A stretch of 64,000 nt of DNA from assembly GCA_023437365.1 (NCBI GenBank), contig JAEZGK010000013.1, forward strand, positions 62,001 through 126,000. The letters run 5' to 3'. Both the position numbers and the translations under genes were made by a program. The notes beneath the pieces were generated by a model. That model made no database searches, was not told the origin of the DNA, and saw only the letters and a list, made by a program, of their open reading frames with translations. Below, piece by piece: positions 9,336-17,130 of this stretch; the first letter of the stretch is position 1, and the number at the start of each line of letters is the position of its first letter. Source of the DNA: Bacillota bacterium. GTDB taxonomy: Bacteria; Bacillota; Clostridia; Lachnospirales; Lachnospiraceae.

Positions 9336-9376
9336 AACTTACAACTTAATAATATTACTTTTTATACAGCAACAGA

Positions 9377-9414
9377 AGCCCCATTACAGAGTGTCCTGTG
9401 GTAATGGGCTTTTC
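9377..9414 (+). terminator. Leader terminator / probable attenuator ahead of ilvN
   Basis: 9377-9387 pairs with 9401-9410 with one bulged C, followed by TTTTC. It lies between the promoter and ilvN, so transcripts must read through it. This suggests attenuation, but I see no leader peptide and no T-box sequence in the short leader. Confidence 0.65.
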
Positions 9415-9466
9415 TTATAAGGTTTTGGACACGATAAACACGCTACATAACAGAGAGGTGCATGCT

Positions 9467-9970
9467 ATGAAGAGGATGGTATTATCGATTCTGGTGGACA
9501 ACACAGCCGGTGTATTGAGTCGTGTTGCAGGATTATTCAGCAGACGAGGATATAATATCGACAGTTTGACAGTTGGTGAGACTCAAGACCCGGCCATCTC
9601 CCGTATGACGGTATTGGCGCATGGAGATGATCAGATTTTAGACCAGATCAGAAAACAGCTGCTAAAGCTGGAGGATGTGATTGAAATTAAAGAGTTGGCG
9701 CCCGGAGAATCTGTGACCAGAGAATTAATTTTGGTCAAGGTGGCTGCTAGTGAGAAGGATCGTCAGGCTATTATTTCGGTAGCTGATATCTTCCGAGCTA
9801 AGATTGTTGATGTGGCATTGGAATCGCTGATGATCGAGCTTACCGGTAACCAGGATAAGATCGATGCATTTATCAAGCTGCTGGATCAATATACCATCAA
9901 AGAGCTTGTAAGGACCGGAATTACAGGACTTGCAAGAGGTTCCGGTGATATCTCTGATTTTGATGATTAA
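9467..9970 (+). CDS. ilvN: Acetolactate synthase small (regulatory) subunit
   Basis: The 167-residue protein is the valine-sensing regulatory subunit of acetolactate synthase, first step of branched-chain amino acid synthesis. An N-terminal ACT domain (residues about 4-76) has LVDNTAGVLSRVAGLFSRRG, the classic effector-binding segment; the C-terminal half (about 85-160) is the ALS_ss_C domain. The start is ATG 9467, which has AGAGAGGTG upstream; an in-frame GTG at 9398 lies inside the leader terminator. The catalytic subunit ilvB is not in this window, so the holoenzyme must be completed from elsewhere. ilvC follows after a 123-bp gap. Confidence 0.95.
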   Translation: MKRMVLSILVDNTAGVLSRVAGLFSRRGYNIDSLTVGETQDPAISRMTVLAHGDDQILDQIRKQLLKLEDVIEIKELAPGESVTRELILVKVAASEKDRQAIISVADIFRAKIVDVALESLMIELTGNQDKIDAFIKLLDQYTIKELVRTGITGLARGSGDISDFDD

Positions 9971-10093
9971 TATAAGATGTGGAACAATTAAATAGTATTT
10001 TATGCTATTTGTTAAGGGGAATATTCCTCAAAAATTTATAAAAATGAGGCATATCGAGACAGATATGCTCTCGGAAAAATGGAGGATAAGAAG

Positions 10094-11104
10094 ATGGCAA
10101 AGATTTATTATCAACAGGATTGTAATCTTTCCTTATTGGAGGGAAAGACAGTAGCTGTGATCGGTTACGGCAGTCAGGGACACGCACATGCATTAAATGC
10201 GAAGGAATCCGGAGTTCATGTAATTATCGGTCTTTACGAAGGAAGTAAATCCTGGGCGAAAGCAGAAGCAGCCGGTTTTGAGGTATATACAGCAGCAGAA
10301 GCTGCGAAGAAGGCTGATATTATCATGATCCTCATTAATGATGAGAAGCAGGCTAAATTATATAAGGAGTCTATTGCTCCGAACCTTCAGCCCGGCAATG
10401 CGCTGATGTTTGCACATGGTTTCAGCATTCATTTCGGCCAGATTATTCCTCCGGCAGATGTCGATGTATTGATGATTGCTCCAAAGGGTCCCGGACATAC
10501 TGTAAGAAGCCAGTATCAGGAGGGTCGCGGTGTACCTTGTCTGATTGCAGTTCATCAGAATGCTACAGGTAAAGCTCATGAATTGGGTCTTGCTTATGCG
10601 CTTGCGATTGGCGGTGCAAGAGCAGGTGTTCTCCAGACTACCTTCAGAGAAGAGACTGAGACAGACCTCTTTGGTGAGCAGGCAGTTCTTTGCGGAGGTG
10701 TGACTGCACTCATGAAGGCTGGTTTTGAGACCTTGGTGGAAGCCGGTTATGAGCCGGAGAGTGCTTACTTTGAGTGTATCCATGAGATGAAGCTGATTGT
10801 TGACCTGATCAACGAAAGCGGATTTGCAGGAATGAGATATTCTATCTCCAATACGGCAGAGTACGGCGATTATGTATCAGGCCCCAGAGTGATCACTGCA
10901 GAGACCAAGGCTACCATGAAACAAATCCTGACAGAAATCCAGGATGGTACCTTTGCACGTAACTGGTTACTTGAGAACCAGGTTGGATGTCCGAACTTCA
11001 ATGCAAGAAGAAGAATTGAAGCTAACCATGAGCTTGAAAGAGTGGGAGCAGAGCTTCGTAAGATGATGAGCTGGACCAGCAAACCGAAGTTGATCAATAA
11101 CTAA
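10094..11104 (+). CDS. ilvC: Ketol-acid reductoisomerase (class I)
   Basis: A 336-residue NADPH- and magnesium-dependent enzyme that isomerises and reduces acetolactate in valine/isoleucine synthesis. The Rossmann motif GYGSQGHAHALN is at residues about 26-37, MIAPKGPGHTVR is in the middle, and DLFGEQAVLCGG starts the knotted C-terminal domain that carries the metal-binding acidic residues. The length is right for the short class I form. ATG 10094 has GGAGG at 10081-10085; an in-frame ATG at 10079 overlaps that site and is rejected. It is cotranscribed with ilvN from the promoter at 9307 and ends at a strong terminator. Confidence 0.97.
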   Translation: MAKIYYQQDCNLSLLEGKTVAVIGYGSQGHAHALNAKESGVHVIIGLYEGSKSWAKAEAAGFEVYTAAEAAKKADIIMILINDEKQAKLYKESIAPNLQPGNALMFAHGFSIHFGQIIPPADVDVLMIAPKGPGHTVRSQYQEGRGVPCLIAVHQNATGKAHELGLAYALAIGGARAGVLQTTFREETETDLFGEQAVLCGGVTALMKAGFETLVEAGYEPESAYFECIHEMKLIVDLINESGFAGMRYSISNTAEYGDYVSGPRVITAETKATMKQILTEIQDGTFARNWLLENQVGCPNFNARRRIEANHELERVGAELRKMMSWTSKPKLINN

Positions 11105-11129
11105 CAGAATAAAATAGATTGAGCCTATC

Positions 11130-11170
11130 AGCCGGCTGCTTTTTGTATTTTCAGAAGCAGCCGGCTTTTT
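11130..11170 (+). terminator. Rho-independent terminator after ilvC
   Basis: A perfect 12-bp stem, 11130-11141 with 11155-11166, GC-rich, followed by five T residues to 11170. Confidence 0.92.
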
Positions 11171-11279
11171 ATGATGGAATGAACCTGAGAGACAAGGTAA
11201 GTACATATGTTAAAACATGATTTAATATAATTATTAATGATATATTATGGAGAAATTGTGAAAAAATAGCATTCTGCTA

Positions 11280-11308
11280 TTGAACCAATCGAACATATGT
11301 ACTATAAT
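11280..11308 (+). promoter_or_regulatory. Promoter of the QueG-like gene
   Basis: TTGAAC at 11280-11285, a 17-bp spacer, then consensus TATAAT at 11303-11308. The start codon is 41 bp downstream of the -10 box. Confidence 0.85.
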
Positions 11309-11349
11309 AGTGATACTATAGTGGAACAAATTGGAGGGAGAGGTAGATC

Positions 11350-12249
11350 ATGAGAGCACTTGAGCAAGCTGCAAAGCTACAGGGAGATAAGCTACGTCTG
11401 ATTCCTGTGGAACATCTTATGGATTGTAGGGAGGAGATTCTCCGGTTTCAGCAGGAGGAGGAGTTGAACGGATTTCAGAATTGGATTGTGGACGAGCTCT
11501 ATCAGTTTACTGTTCCAAAGGCAGATTTTGAAGTTAAGTCCATCCTTCTTATAGCGTTGGGATACCCGGCTTATGCGGAGGTAGAATTCCAATGGCAGGG
11601 AAAGAAATATTACTTCAAAAGCCCTGCAGTGGCAGATTTTGCTGATGCAAAGAATAGATATTCTTCTATTGCAGAGGCAGAAGGGTATCATCTGATGCAT
11701 GCTGATAATCTGCCTATGAAACGCCTATCGGCACAGAGTGGTCTGGGTGCGTACGGAAGAAATAATGTGACTTATGTGGAAGGGTTGGGAAGCTATTTCT
11801 TATATGATGCGTATTTTACAGACATCCCGGCTCCTGAAGACACCTGGGGAAGTGTACAAAATCGCGAGGAATGCAGAAATTGTACAGGATGTCATAACAA
11901 TTGCCCGACAGGTGCGATCCTTCAGGAGAGGTTCCTCATTGATAATCAGAGATGTCTGTCTGCAATCAATGAGATGCCCGGAGACTTTCCGGAATGGCTG
12001 CCGAAATCCGTACATCATACTTTATATGACTGCCTGAGGTGTCAGGAGATCTGTCCGATCAATATTCCTTTTCAGAACAATATTCTAAGGGGAATCTGTT
12101 TTAATGAGACAGAGACAGCAATGTTGTTAGATGGTATCCCTTATGAAGATTTTTCTCCGGAAATGAAGGAGAAAAGCGAACTGCTTGGATTAAACCGCTG
12201 GCTTGCAGCAATACCAAGAAATCTAAGAGTGCTGCTGGAACAGGAATAA
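11350..12249 (+). CDS. QueG-like double [4Fe-4S] cluster protein (epoxyqueuosine reductase family)
   Basis: The 299-residue protein carries a bacterial ferredoxin-type domain: C175, C178, C181 and C185 (CRNCTGCHNNCPTGAI), then RCLSA and CLRCQEICPIN supply ligands for two [4Fe-4S] clusters. GLGAYGRNN at about residue 130 resembles the cobalamin-site region of QueG. QueG reduces epoxyqueuosine in tRNA, but it usually has about 380 residues and C-terminal HEAT repeats, which are missing here. It may therefore be a QueG paralogue with another substrate. It is monocistronic, with its own promoter and the terminator at 12315. GGAGGG precedes ATG 11350. Confidence 0.75.
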   Translation: MRALEQAAKLQGDKLRLIPVEHLMDCREEILRFQQEEELNGFQNWIVDELYQFTVPKADFEVKSILLIALGYPAYAEVEFQWQGKKYYFKSPAVADFADAKNRYSSIAEAEGYHLMHADNLPMKRLSAQSGLGAYGRNNVTYVEGLGSYFLYDAYFTDIPAPEDTWGSVQNREECRNCTGCHNNCPTGAILQERFLIDNQRCLSAINEMPGDFPEWLPKSVHHTLYDCLRCQEICPINIPFQNNILRGICFNETETAMLLDGIPYEDFSPEMKEKSELLGLNRWLAAIPRNLRVLLEQE

Positions 12250-12314
12250 CGGTTTATAAATCTTTAGAAGCTGCCGATTTTCGCTATTGCAATTAGAAAA
12301 TAGAGAGAGTATAA

Positions 12315-12353
12315 TAAAACCAGAAAACTGAAATTAGTTTTCTGGTTTTATTA
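12315..12353. terminator. Terminator between QueG-like gene and TetR gene
   Basis: A perfect 15-bp stem, 12315-12329 with 12336-12350, loop GAAATT, with T-rich sequence after it and A-rich sequence before it. It could work in both directions. Confidence 0.85.
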
Positions 12354-12405
12354 TTCTTAATTCAAGGGAATGATATATTAACAGATAGTGAAGGTGGAGA
12401 ACAGA

Positions 12406-12960
12406 ATGGAACTGAAGGAAAAAATTATAGATACGGTAATCGAATTGTTTAATGAGAAGGGCTTGAAATTTACGATGGATGATGTGGCAAAAAGAATCGG
12501 CATCAGTAAAAGAACAATATATACAGTTGTGGATGATAAGGAAAATTTATTCATTGATACTGTGAACACGGTATTTGATTCCATCAAGCAAAGTGAAAAG
12601 GAGATTCTTGAGGGAGAACTGGACACGGTGGGTAAACTGAGAAAGCTTCTGATTATCCTGCCGGAACGGTATAAGACTATGAATTTTAAACAGCTGTATG
12701 CTTTGAAGGAAAAATATCCAAAGATTTATGCCAAAATAGAAGATCGGCTCGAGACAGACTGGGATGCTACCTTCCAGCTTATGGAGCAGGCAATGGAGGA
12801 GGGGAAGATCAGAAGAATCAGTCTTTCGGTATTCCGGGCTGTTTTCACAGGAACAATTGAATTCTATTTAAGCCGCCCGATATTTGCAGACGAGGATATT
12901 TCATATCATGATGCCTTGGAGCAGATGCTGGAAATTCTGTTCGAGGGTATAATAAGGTAA
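12406..12960 (+). CDS. TetR/AcrR-family transcriptional regulator
   Basis: A 184-residue one-component regulator. The N-terminal TetR DNA-binding domain (residues about 1-47) is clear: FNEKGLKFTMDDVAKRIGIS is helix 1-2 and KRTIYTVVDDKENL is the recognition helix region. The remaining 135 residues form the variable helical ligand-binding domain, which does not reveal its inducer. ATG 12406 follows AAGGTGGAG; an in-frame GTG at 12388 overlaps that site. It is transcribed in the same direction as the galactoside genes that follow after 176 bp with two hairpins, so local control of that cluster is plausible but unproven. Confidence 0.9.
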   Translation: MELKEKIIDTVIELFNEKGLKFTMDDVAKRIGISKRTIYTVVDDKENLFIDTVNTVFDSIKQSEKEILEGELDTVGKLRKLLIILPERYKTMNFKQLYALKEKYPKIYAKIEDRLETDWDATFQLMEQAMEEGKIRRISLSVFRAVFTGTIEFYLSRPIFADEDISYHDALEQMLEILFEGIIR

Positions 12961-12980
12961 TCACAGATTTTTCTCGGGAA

Positions 12981-13007
12981 AGTGTGAAGATAAAGCATCT
13001 TCACACT
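12981..13007. terminator. 11-bp hairpin after the TetR gene
   Basis: Perfect inverted repeat 12981-12991 / 12997-13007 with a 5-nt loop. It lacks a strong T run, so it could equally be an operator in the GH2 leader. Confidence 0.55.
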
Positions 13008-13030
13008 ATGGAAGAACTGCGAATGCTCGC

Positions 13031-13061
13031 AACGTGAATTTATAATGCATAAATTCACGTT
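13031..13061. promoter_or_regulatory. 13-bp palindrome in the GH2 leader
   Basis: 13031-13043 pairs perfectly with 13049-13061 around AATGC. It lies 76 bp before the GH2 start codon. It may be a terminator or an operator for the adjacent TetR protein; the sequence does not decide. Confidence 0.5.
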
Positions 13062-13136
13062 TATGGTGCTCGTTTCTTGTTCTTCTCGGATTATTTGAGA
13101 TGCCGTGAAGCGGCATACTGTCTGAAGGGGGTAAGT

Positions 13137-15689
13137 ATGATACAGCACATGGATTTGAATAATGAATGGAAATACTCTGAGAGCTTTGAGGAGCAGATGC
13201 TAAACAAGGATTACGATGACAGCATGATGGAGCAGATTCGGCTTCCCCATACTAATCGGCTGTTGACCTATCATTATATCGATGAGAAAGAATATCAGCT
13301 GATCAGCTGCTATCGTAGACATATTTATGCGGAAAAGGATTGGATAAATAAACAGGTATTGCTTACCTTTGAAGCTGTAGGACATGTGGCAAGAGTATAT
13401 GTGAACGGTGCAGAAGCAGCCTTTCATGAGGGTGGGTACACTGCGTTCACCGTAAATATCGCTGAGTTTCTGCACTATGACGAGGACAACGTGATTGCTG
13501 TTATGGTCGACAGCAGGGAATGCAATAATCTTCCGCCCTTTGGAAACGTAATTGACTACCTGACATACGGAGGTATCTATCGTGAAGCCAAATTAGAAAT
13601 CAAAGAACAATGCTACATTGAGGATGTCTATGTACGAACAAGTGATTGCGACAACCGTCAGAATGGCGAGAAGACAGTTGAGTTCTCCGTGACCTTGAGC
13701 AGTCTGAAGAATGAAGGACAAGGGCTGATGCTGGATTATTCCCTACTGGACAGTCAAGGGGTGTTGATCACTGCCGGAAGCTTGACCGTTGATCAGGAAT
13801 CTATGAATTTCTCTATGGAAGTAAAGGGGGTCCGGGAGTGGGATATAGATGATCCTAATCTTTATATTCTGAAGCTAGAGCTATCTGAGAAAACATACGA
13901 TGAAGGAAAGCTGGAAAAGAAGGTACAAGATGCAAGAAAGCTGGATGACAAAGCTCAAGATGTAAGAAAGCTGGATGAGAAGGATCAAGAGGCAAGAAGG
14001 CTGGATGAGAAGGATCAAGAGGCAAGAAAGCTGGATGAGAAAAAGGTAAGGTTCGGATTTCGTACCTGTGAATTCAGAAAAGATGGCTTTTATTTGAATC
14101 ATAGGAGAATTAAGCTGGTGGGATTGAACAGACACCAGAGTTATCCTTATGTGGGATATGCGATGCCAAAGAGACAGCAGCAAAGAGATGCGGAGATTCT
14201 GAAGCAGGAGCTTAAGGTCAATGCCGTAAGAACTTCACATTACCCGCAGTCCAGACATTTCCTTGATCGTTGCGATGAGCTCGGTCTTCTGGTCTTTACA
14301 GAAATTCCGGGGTGGCAGCATATCGGAGATTCGGCTTGGAAGGATATCGCGGTGAATACAGTCAGAGAGATGATCCTTCAATACCGAAACCATCCCTCGA
14401 TTGTCCTGTGGGGAGTGCGAATCAATGAATCCCAGGATGATGATGAGTTCTACTCCCGAACGAACCGGTTGGCACATGAGCTTGATCCGGACAGGCAGAC
14501 CGGTGGAGTAAGATTTATTCAGAAAAGCAAGCTACTCGAGGATGTCTATACCTATAATGATTTTATTCATAATGGAAGCAATCCGGGACTCTGCAATAAG
14601 AAGGAAGCAACGTCCAATAGAGCTGCCCCGTATTTGGTCAGTGAATTTAACGGACATATGTTTCCAACAAAGATGTTTGATGATGAATCCCATCGTCTGG
14701 AGCATGCCTTAAGGCATGCACGGGTACTGGATGCATTGTTCGCTCAGAACGAGATTACCGGTGGCTTTGGCTGGTGTATGGCAGATTATAATACCCACAA
14801 GGATTTCGGAAGCGGAGATAGGATCTGTTATCATGGAGTGATGGATATGTTCCGTAACCCGAAGCAGGCGGCAGCGGTATATGCAAGCCAGTCAGAAGAA
14901 GGGATTACCTGTGAAGTAAACTCCACTTTGGATATCGGAGACCATCCGGCGGGAAATATCAGACAGATTTATGCTTTTACGAATGCGGACAGCATAAGAT
15001 TGTACAAAAATGATACTTTTATCAGGGAATTTTATCCACTCAGGAATCAATTCAAACATCTGCCTCATCCACCGATTCTAATTGATGATTTTATCGGGGA
15101 TCTACTGGAGAAGGAAGAGCCTTATGATCATAAGACTGCGCAGACGATGAAGCGAATCCTATATGCGGTCAAAAAGCATGGACCAATGAATCTTCCCCTG
15201 AAACATAAGCTTATCATGCTATGGCTGATGTTAAGTAAACATCTGAAGCTGGAGGAAGGGACCAGGTTATATTATAAATACATCGGTGGTTGGGGAGGAC
15301 AATCTACAAGCTTCCGCTTTGAAGCCATCAAGGATAACCGCATCGTGAAGACAATTACAAAAGCACCGGCAAGCAGTCCAAAGCTTATCATTTCAGCCGA
15401 TACGGAGGTGCTTACGGAAGGAGAGACCTATGATGTTGCCGCGATCCGAATACAGGCTGTTGATGCCAATGGGAACATACTGCCGTATTATCAGGAACCT
15501 GTCACGCTTCGTACCTGGGGAGCCATTGCGTTGGTCGGGCCTGAGACAATCAGCCTAAAGGGTGGATGTGCAGGGACCTATGTCAGAACGACCGGGGCGA
15601 TCGGAGAAGGAGAACTGTATCTGTCTCAGGCTGATGTGGGCGAGTACACGATCAGATTTCAGGTCATAGAAGGTGACATGGCAAAATAG
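13137..15689 (+). CDS. Glycoside hydrolase family 2 (beta-galactosidase/beta-glucuronidase type)
   Basis: An 850-residue intracellular GH2 enzyme without a signal peptide. Order: jelly-roll sugar-binding domain (residues about 1-170), Ig-like domain (about 175-315), TIM barrel (about 315-600), then a C-terminal extension ending in an Ig-like domain. E431 in WGVRINES is the expected acid/base and E503 in LVSEFNG the nucleophile; RTSHYPQS is the usual barrel motif. The odd feature is a four-unit 10-residue charged repeat within the Ig-like domain (residues about 262-302). ATG 13137 has AAGGGGG upstream; an in-frame ATG at 13077 has none. With the symporter and GH36 enzyme downstream it probably cleaves imported galactosides; exact specificity is open. 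Confidence 0.88.
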   Translation: MIQHMDLNNEWKYSESFEEQMLNKDYDDSMMEQIRLPHTNRLLTYHYIDEKEYQLISCYRRHIYAEKDWINKQVLLTFEAVGHVARVYVNGAEAAFHEGGYTAFTVNIAEFLHYDEDNVIAVMVDSRECNNLPPFGNVIDYLTYGGIYREAKLEIKEQCYIEDVYVRTSDCDNRQNGEKTVEFSVTLSSLKNEGQGLMLDYSLLDSQGVLITAGSLTVDQESMNFSMEVKGVREWDIDDPNLYILKLELSEKTYDEGKLEKKVQDARKLDDKAQDVRKLDEKDQEARRLDEKDQEARKLDEKKVRFGFRTCEFRKDGFYLNHRRIKLVGLNRHQSYPYVGYAMPKRQQQRDAEILKQELKVNAVRTSHYPQSRHFLDRCDELGLLVFTEIPGWQHIGDSAWKDIAVNTVREMILQYRNHPSIVLWGVRINESQDDDEFYSRTNRLAHELDPDRQTGGVRFIQKSKLLEDVYTYNDFIHNGSNPGLCNKKEATSNRAAPYLVSEFNGHMFPTKMFDDESHRLEHALRHARVLDALFAQNEITGGFGWCMADYNTHKDFGSGDRICYHGVMDMFRNPKQAAAVYASQSEEGITCEVNSTLDIGDHPAGNIRQIYAFTNADSIRLYKNDTFIREFYPLRNQFKHLPHPPILIDDFIGDLLEKEEPYDHKTAQTMKRILYAVKKHGPMNLPLKHKLIMLWLMLSKHLKLEEGTRLYYKYIGGWGGQSTSFRFEAIKDNRIVKTITKAPASSPKLIISADTEVLTEGETYDVAAIRIQAVDANGNILPYYQEPVTLRTWGAIALVGPETISLKGGCAGTYVRTTGAIGEGELYLSQADVGEYTIRFQVIEGDMAK
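13921..14040 (+). repeat. 30-nt tandem repeat inside the GH2 gene, four units
   Basis: Four in-frame 30-nt units start at 13921, 13951, 13981 and 14011. They encode variations of K-D-Q-E-A-R-K-L-D-E. The last two units differ by a single base in the aligned part, which points to recent expansion. They sit just before the strand that leads into the TIM barrel. Confidence 0.95.
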
Positions 15690-15777
15690 TACTCGGTTTT
15701 GGGTATGATGAGATGATCTGTGGGAGGACTTAAGCTAGACCAAGTAACAAATACTATATAAGAAAAGAGGAGAAGGT

Positions 15778-17130
15778 ATGAATTTAACACGTAAAGTAAA
15801 AATCTCTTATGGAATGGGTGCTGTTGGAAAGGATATGGTCTATTGTATCGTTTCCGGATTCTTACTATATTACTATAATGATGTGCTCGGTATTAGCGCA
15901 ACCTTCACCGGTGTATTGTTCATGGTAGCCCGTATCTTTGATGCCTTTAACGATCCTTTCATGGGCATTATTATTGAGAAGACCGATACAAAATGGGGAA
16001 AGTTCAGACCCTGGCTGCTGATTGGAACAATATTAAGTGCGATTTCGCTTTTTGTGATGTATTCTGTACCGAAGGGGCTAAACGGAACACCTCTGCTCAT
16101 CTACGTATCAGTGGCTTATATCCTGTGGTGTACTACCTATACCCTGATGGATATACCTTATTGGTCGATGATACCTGCGATCAGTCAAAATGAGAAGGAC
16201 AGGGAGTCGATCTCTGTCATCGGCAGAAGCTGCGCCGGTTTTGGCTTTGCAATCCCGACTGCACTCACCATGGTGATGCTACCGATTTTGGGCAAAGGAA
16301 GCGAGCGGCTTGGTTTTCAAAGGATTGCCGGTATTATCGCTGTGATCTTTATTGCGACAATTCTTGTAACTGTAAAAAATGTCAAAGAAAAAGAAAAACC
16401 GGCAAGCAGATCGCCCAGAATTAAGGAAATGTTTCAAGCCCTATTCAGCAATGATCAGGCAATGGCTATCGTGATTACGATAGTAATCTTCAATGCTTCG
16501 ATTTATCTGACCTCGCAGCTTGCGATCTATTTCTTTAAATATGATATCGGTAATGCTGCATTATATGGGATCTTCGGTACAGTAGGCGGCGCTACGCAGA
16601 TCCTTTCCATGATGTCCCTTCCTATACTTCGTCAGAAGTTTAAGAGGAGAACAATATTTACTGCTGCTCTGATAATCGCAGTTATAGGCTATACCCTGCT
16701 ATTTATTCTGGGTGCAACAGGTACCTCAAATTTGATTCTGCTTTGTATTGCAGCTATCATCATATACTTCGGTTTCGGTCTGGCAACGGTCCTGACGACA
16801 GTATTTCTCGCTGATACTGTGGATTATGGAGAATGGAAGACAAAACAGAGAAGTGAAAGCGTCATCTTCTCCATGCAGACCTTTGTCGTACAGCTGGCAT
16901 CGGCATTCTCTGTCCTCATCGCCGGCGTCAGTTTGGATTTAGTGAAGCTGGATGTAAACGCAGAGGTGCAGAAAGCTTCAACACTACAGGGAATGCGTAT
17001 CTTTATGATTATCATTCCAATGATCGGTTTACTTGCATCCATTCTTGTTTTTAGAAGAAAATATAAGCTGACAGAAGAACGCATGGGAGAGATTTTAACC
17101 GGGCTAAAGGAAAGGGGAGGGGTAGAATGA
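15778..17130 (+). CDS. GPH-family glycoside:cation symporter (MelB/XylP-like)
   Basis: A 450-residue transporter with about 12 membrane segments. The N-terminal motifs (SYGMGAVGKDMVYCIVSGF, then RIFDAFNDPFMGIIIEKTDTKWGKFRPW) are diagnostic of the glycoside-pentoside-hexuronide family, where the D-x-x-D region binds the coupling cation. DTVDYGEWKTKQRSE in the second half is the other conserved loop. It would import a galactoside together with sodium or protons for the flanking GH2 and GH36 enzymes. ATG follows AGAGGAG, 88 bp after the GH2 stop, and the stop overlaps the GH36 start. Confidence 0.92.
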   Translation: MNLTRKVKISYGMGAVGKDMVYCIVSGFLLYYYNDVLGISATFTGVLFMVARIFDAFNDPFMGIIIEKTDTKWGKFRPWLLIGTILSAISLFVMYSVPKGLNGTPLLIYVSVAYILWCTTYTLMDIPYWSMIPAISQNEKDRESISVIGRSCAGFGFAIPTALTMVMLPILGKGSERLGFQRIAGIIAVIFIATILVTVKNVKEKEKPASRSPRIKEMFQALFSNDQAMAIVITIVIFNASIYLTSQLAIYFFKYDIGNAALYGIFGTVGGATQILSMMSLPILRQKFKRRTIFTAALIIAVIGYTLLFILGATGTSNLILLCIAAIIIYFGFGLATVLTTVFLADTVDYGEWKTKQRSESVIFSMQTFVVQLASAFSVLIAGVSLDLVKLDVNAEVQKASTLQGMRIFMIIIPMIGLLASILVFRRKYKLTEERMGEILTGLKERGGVE

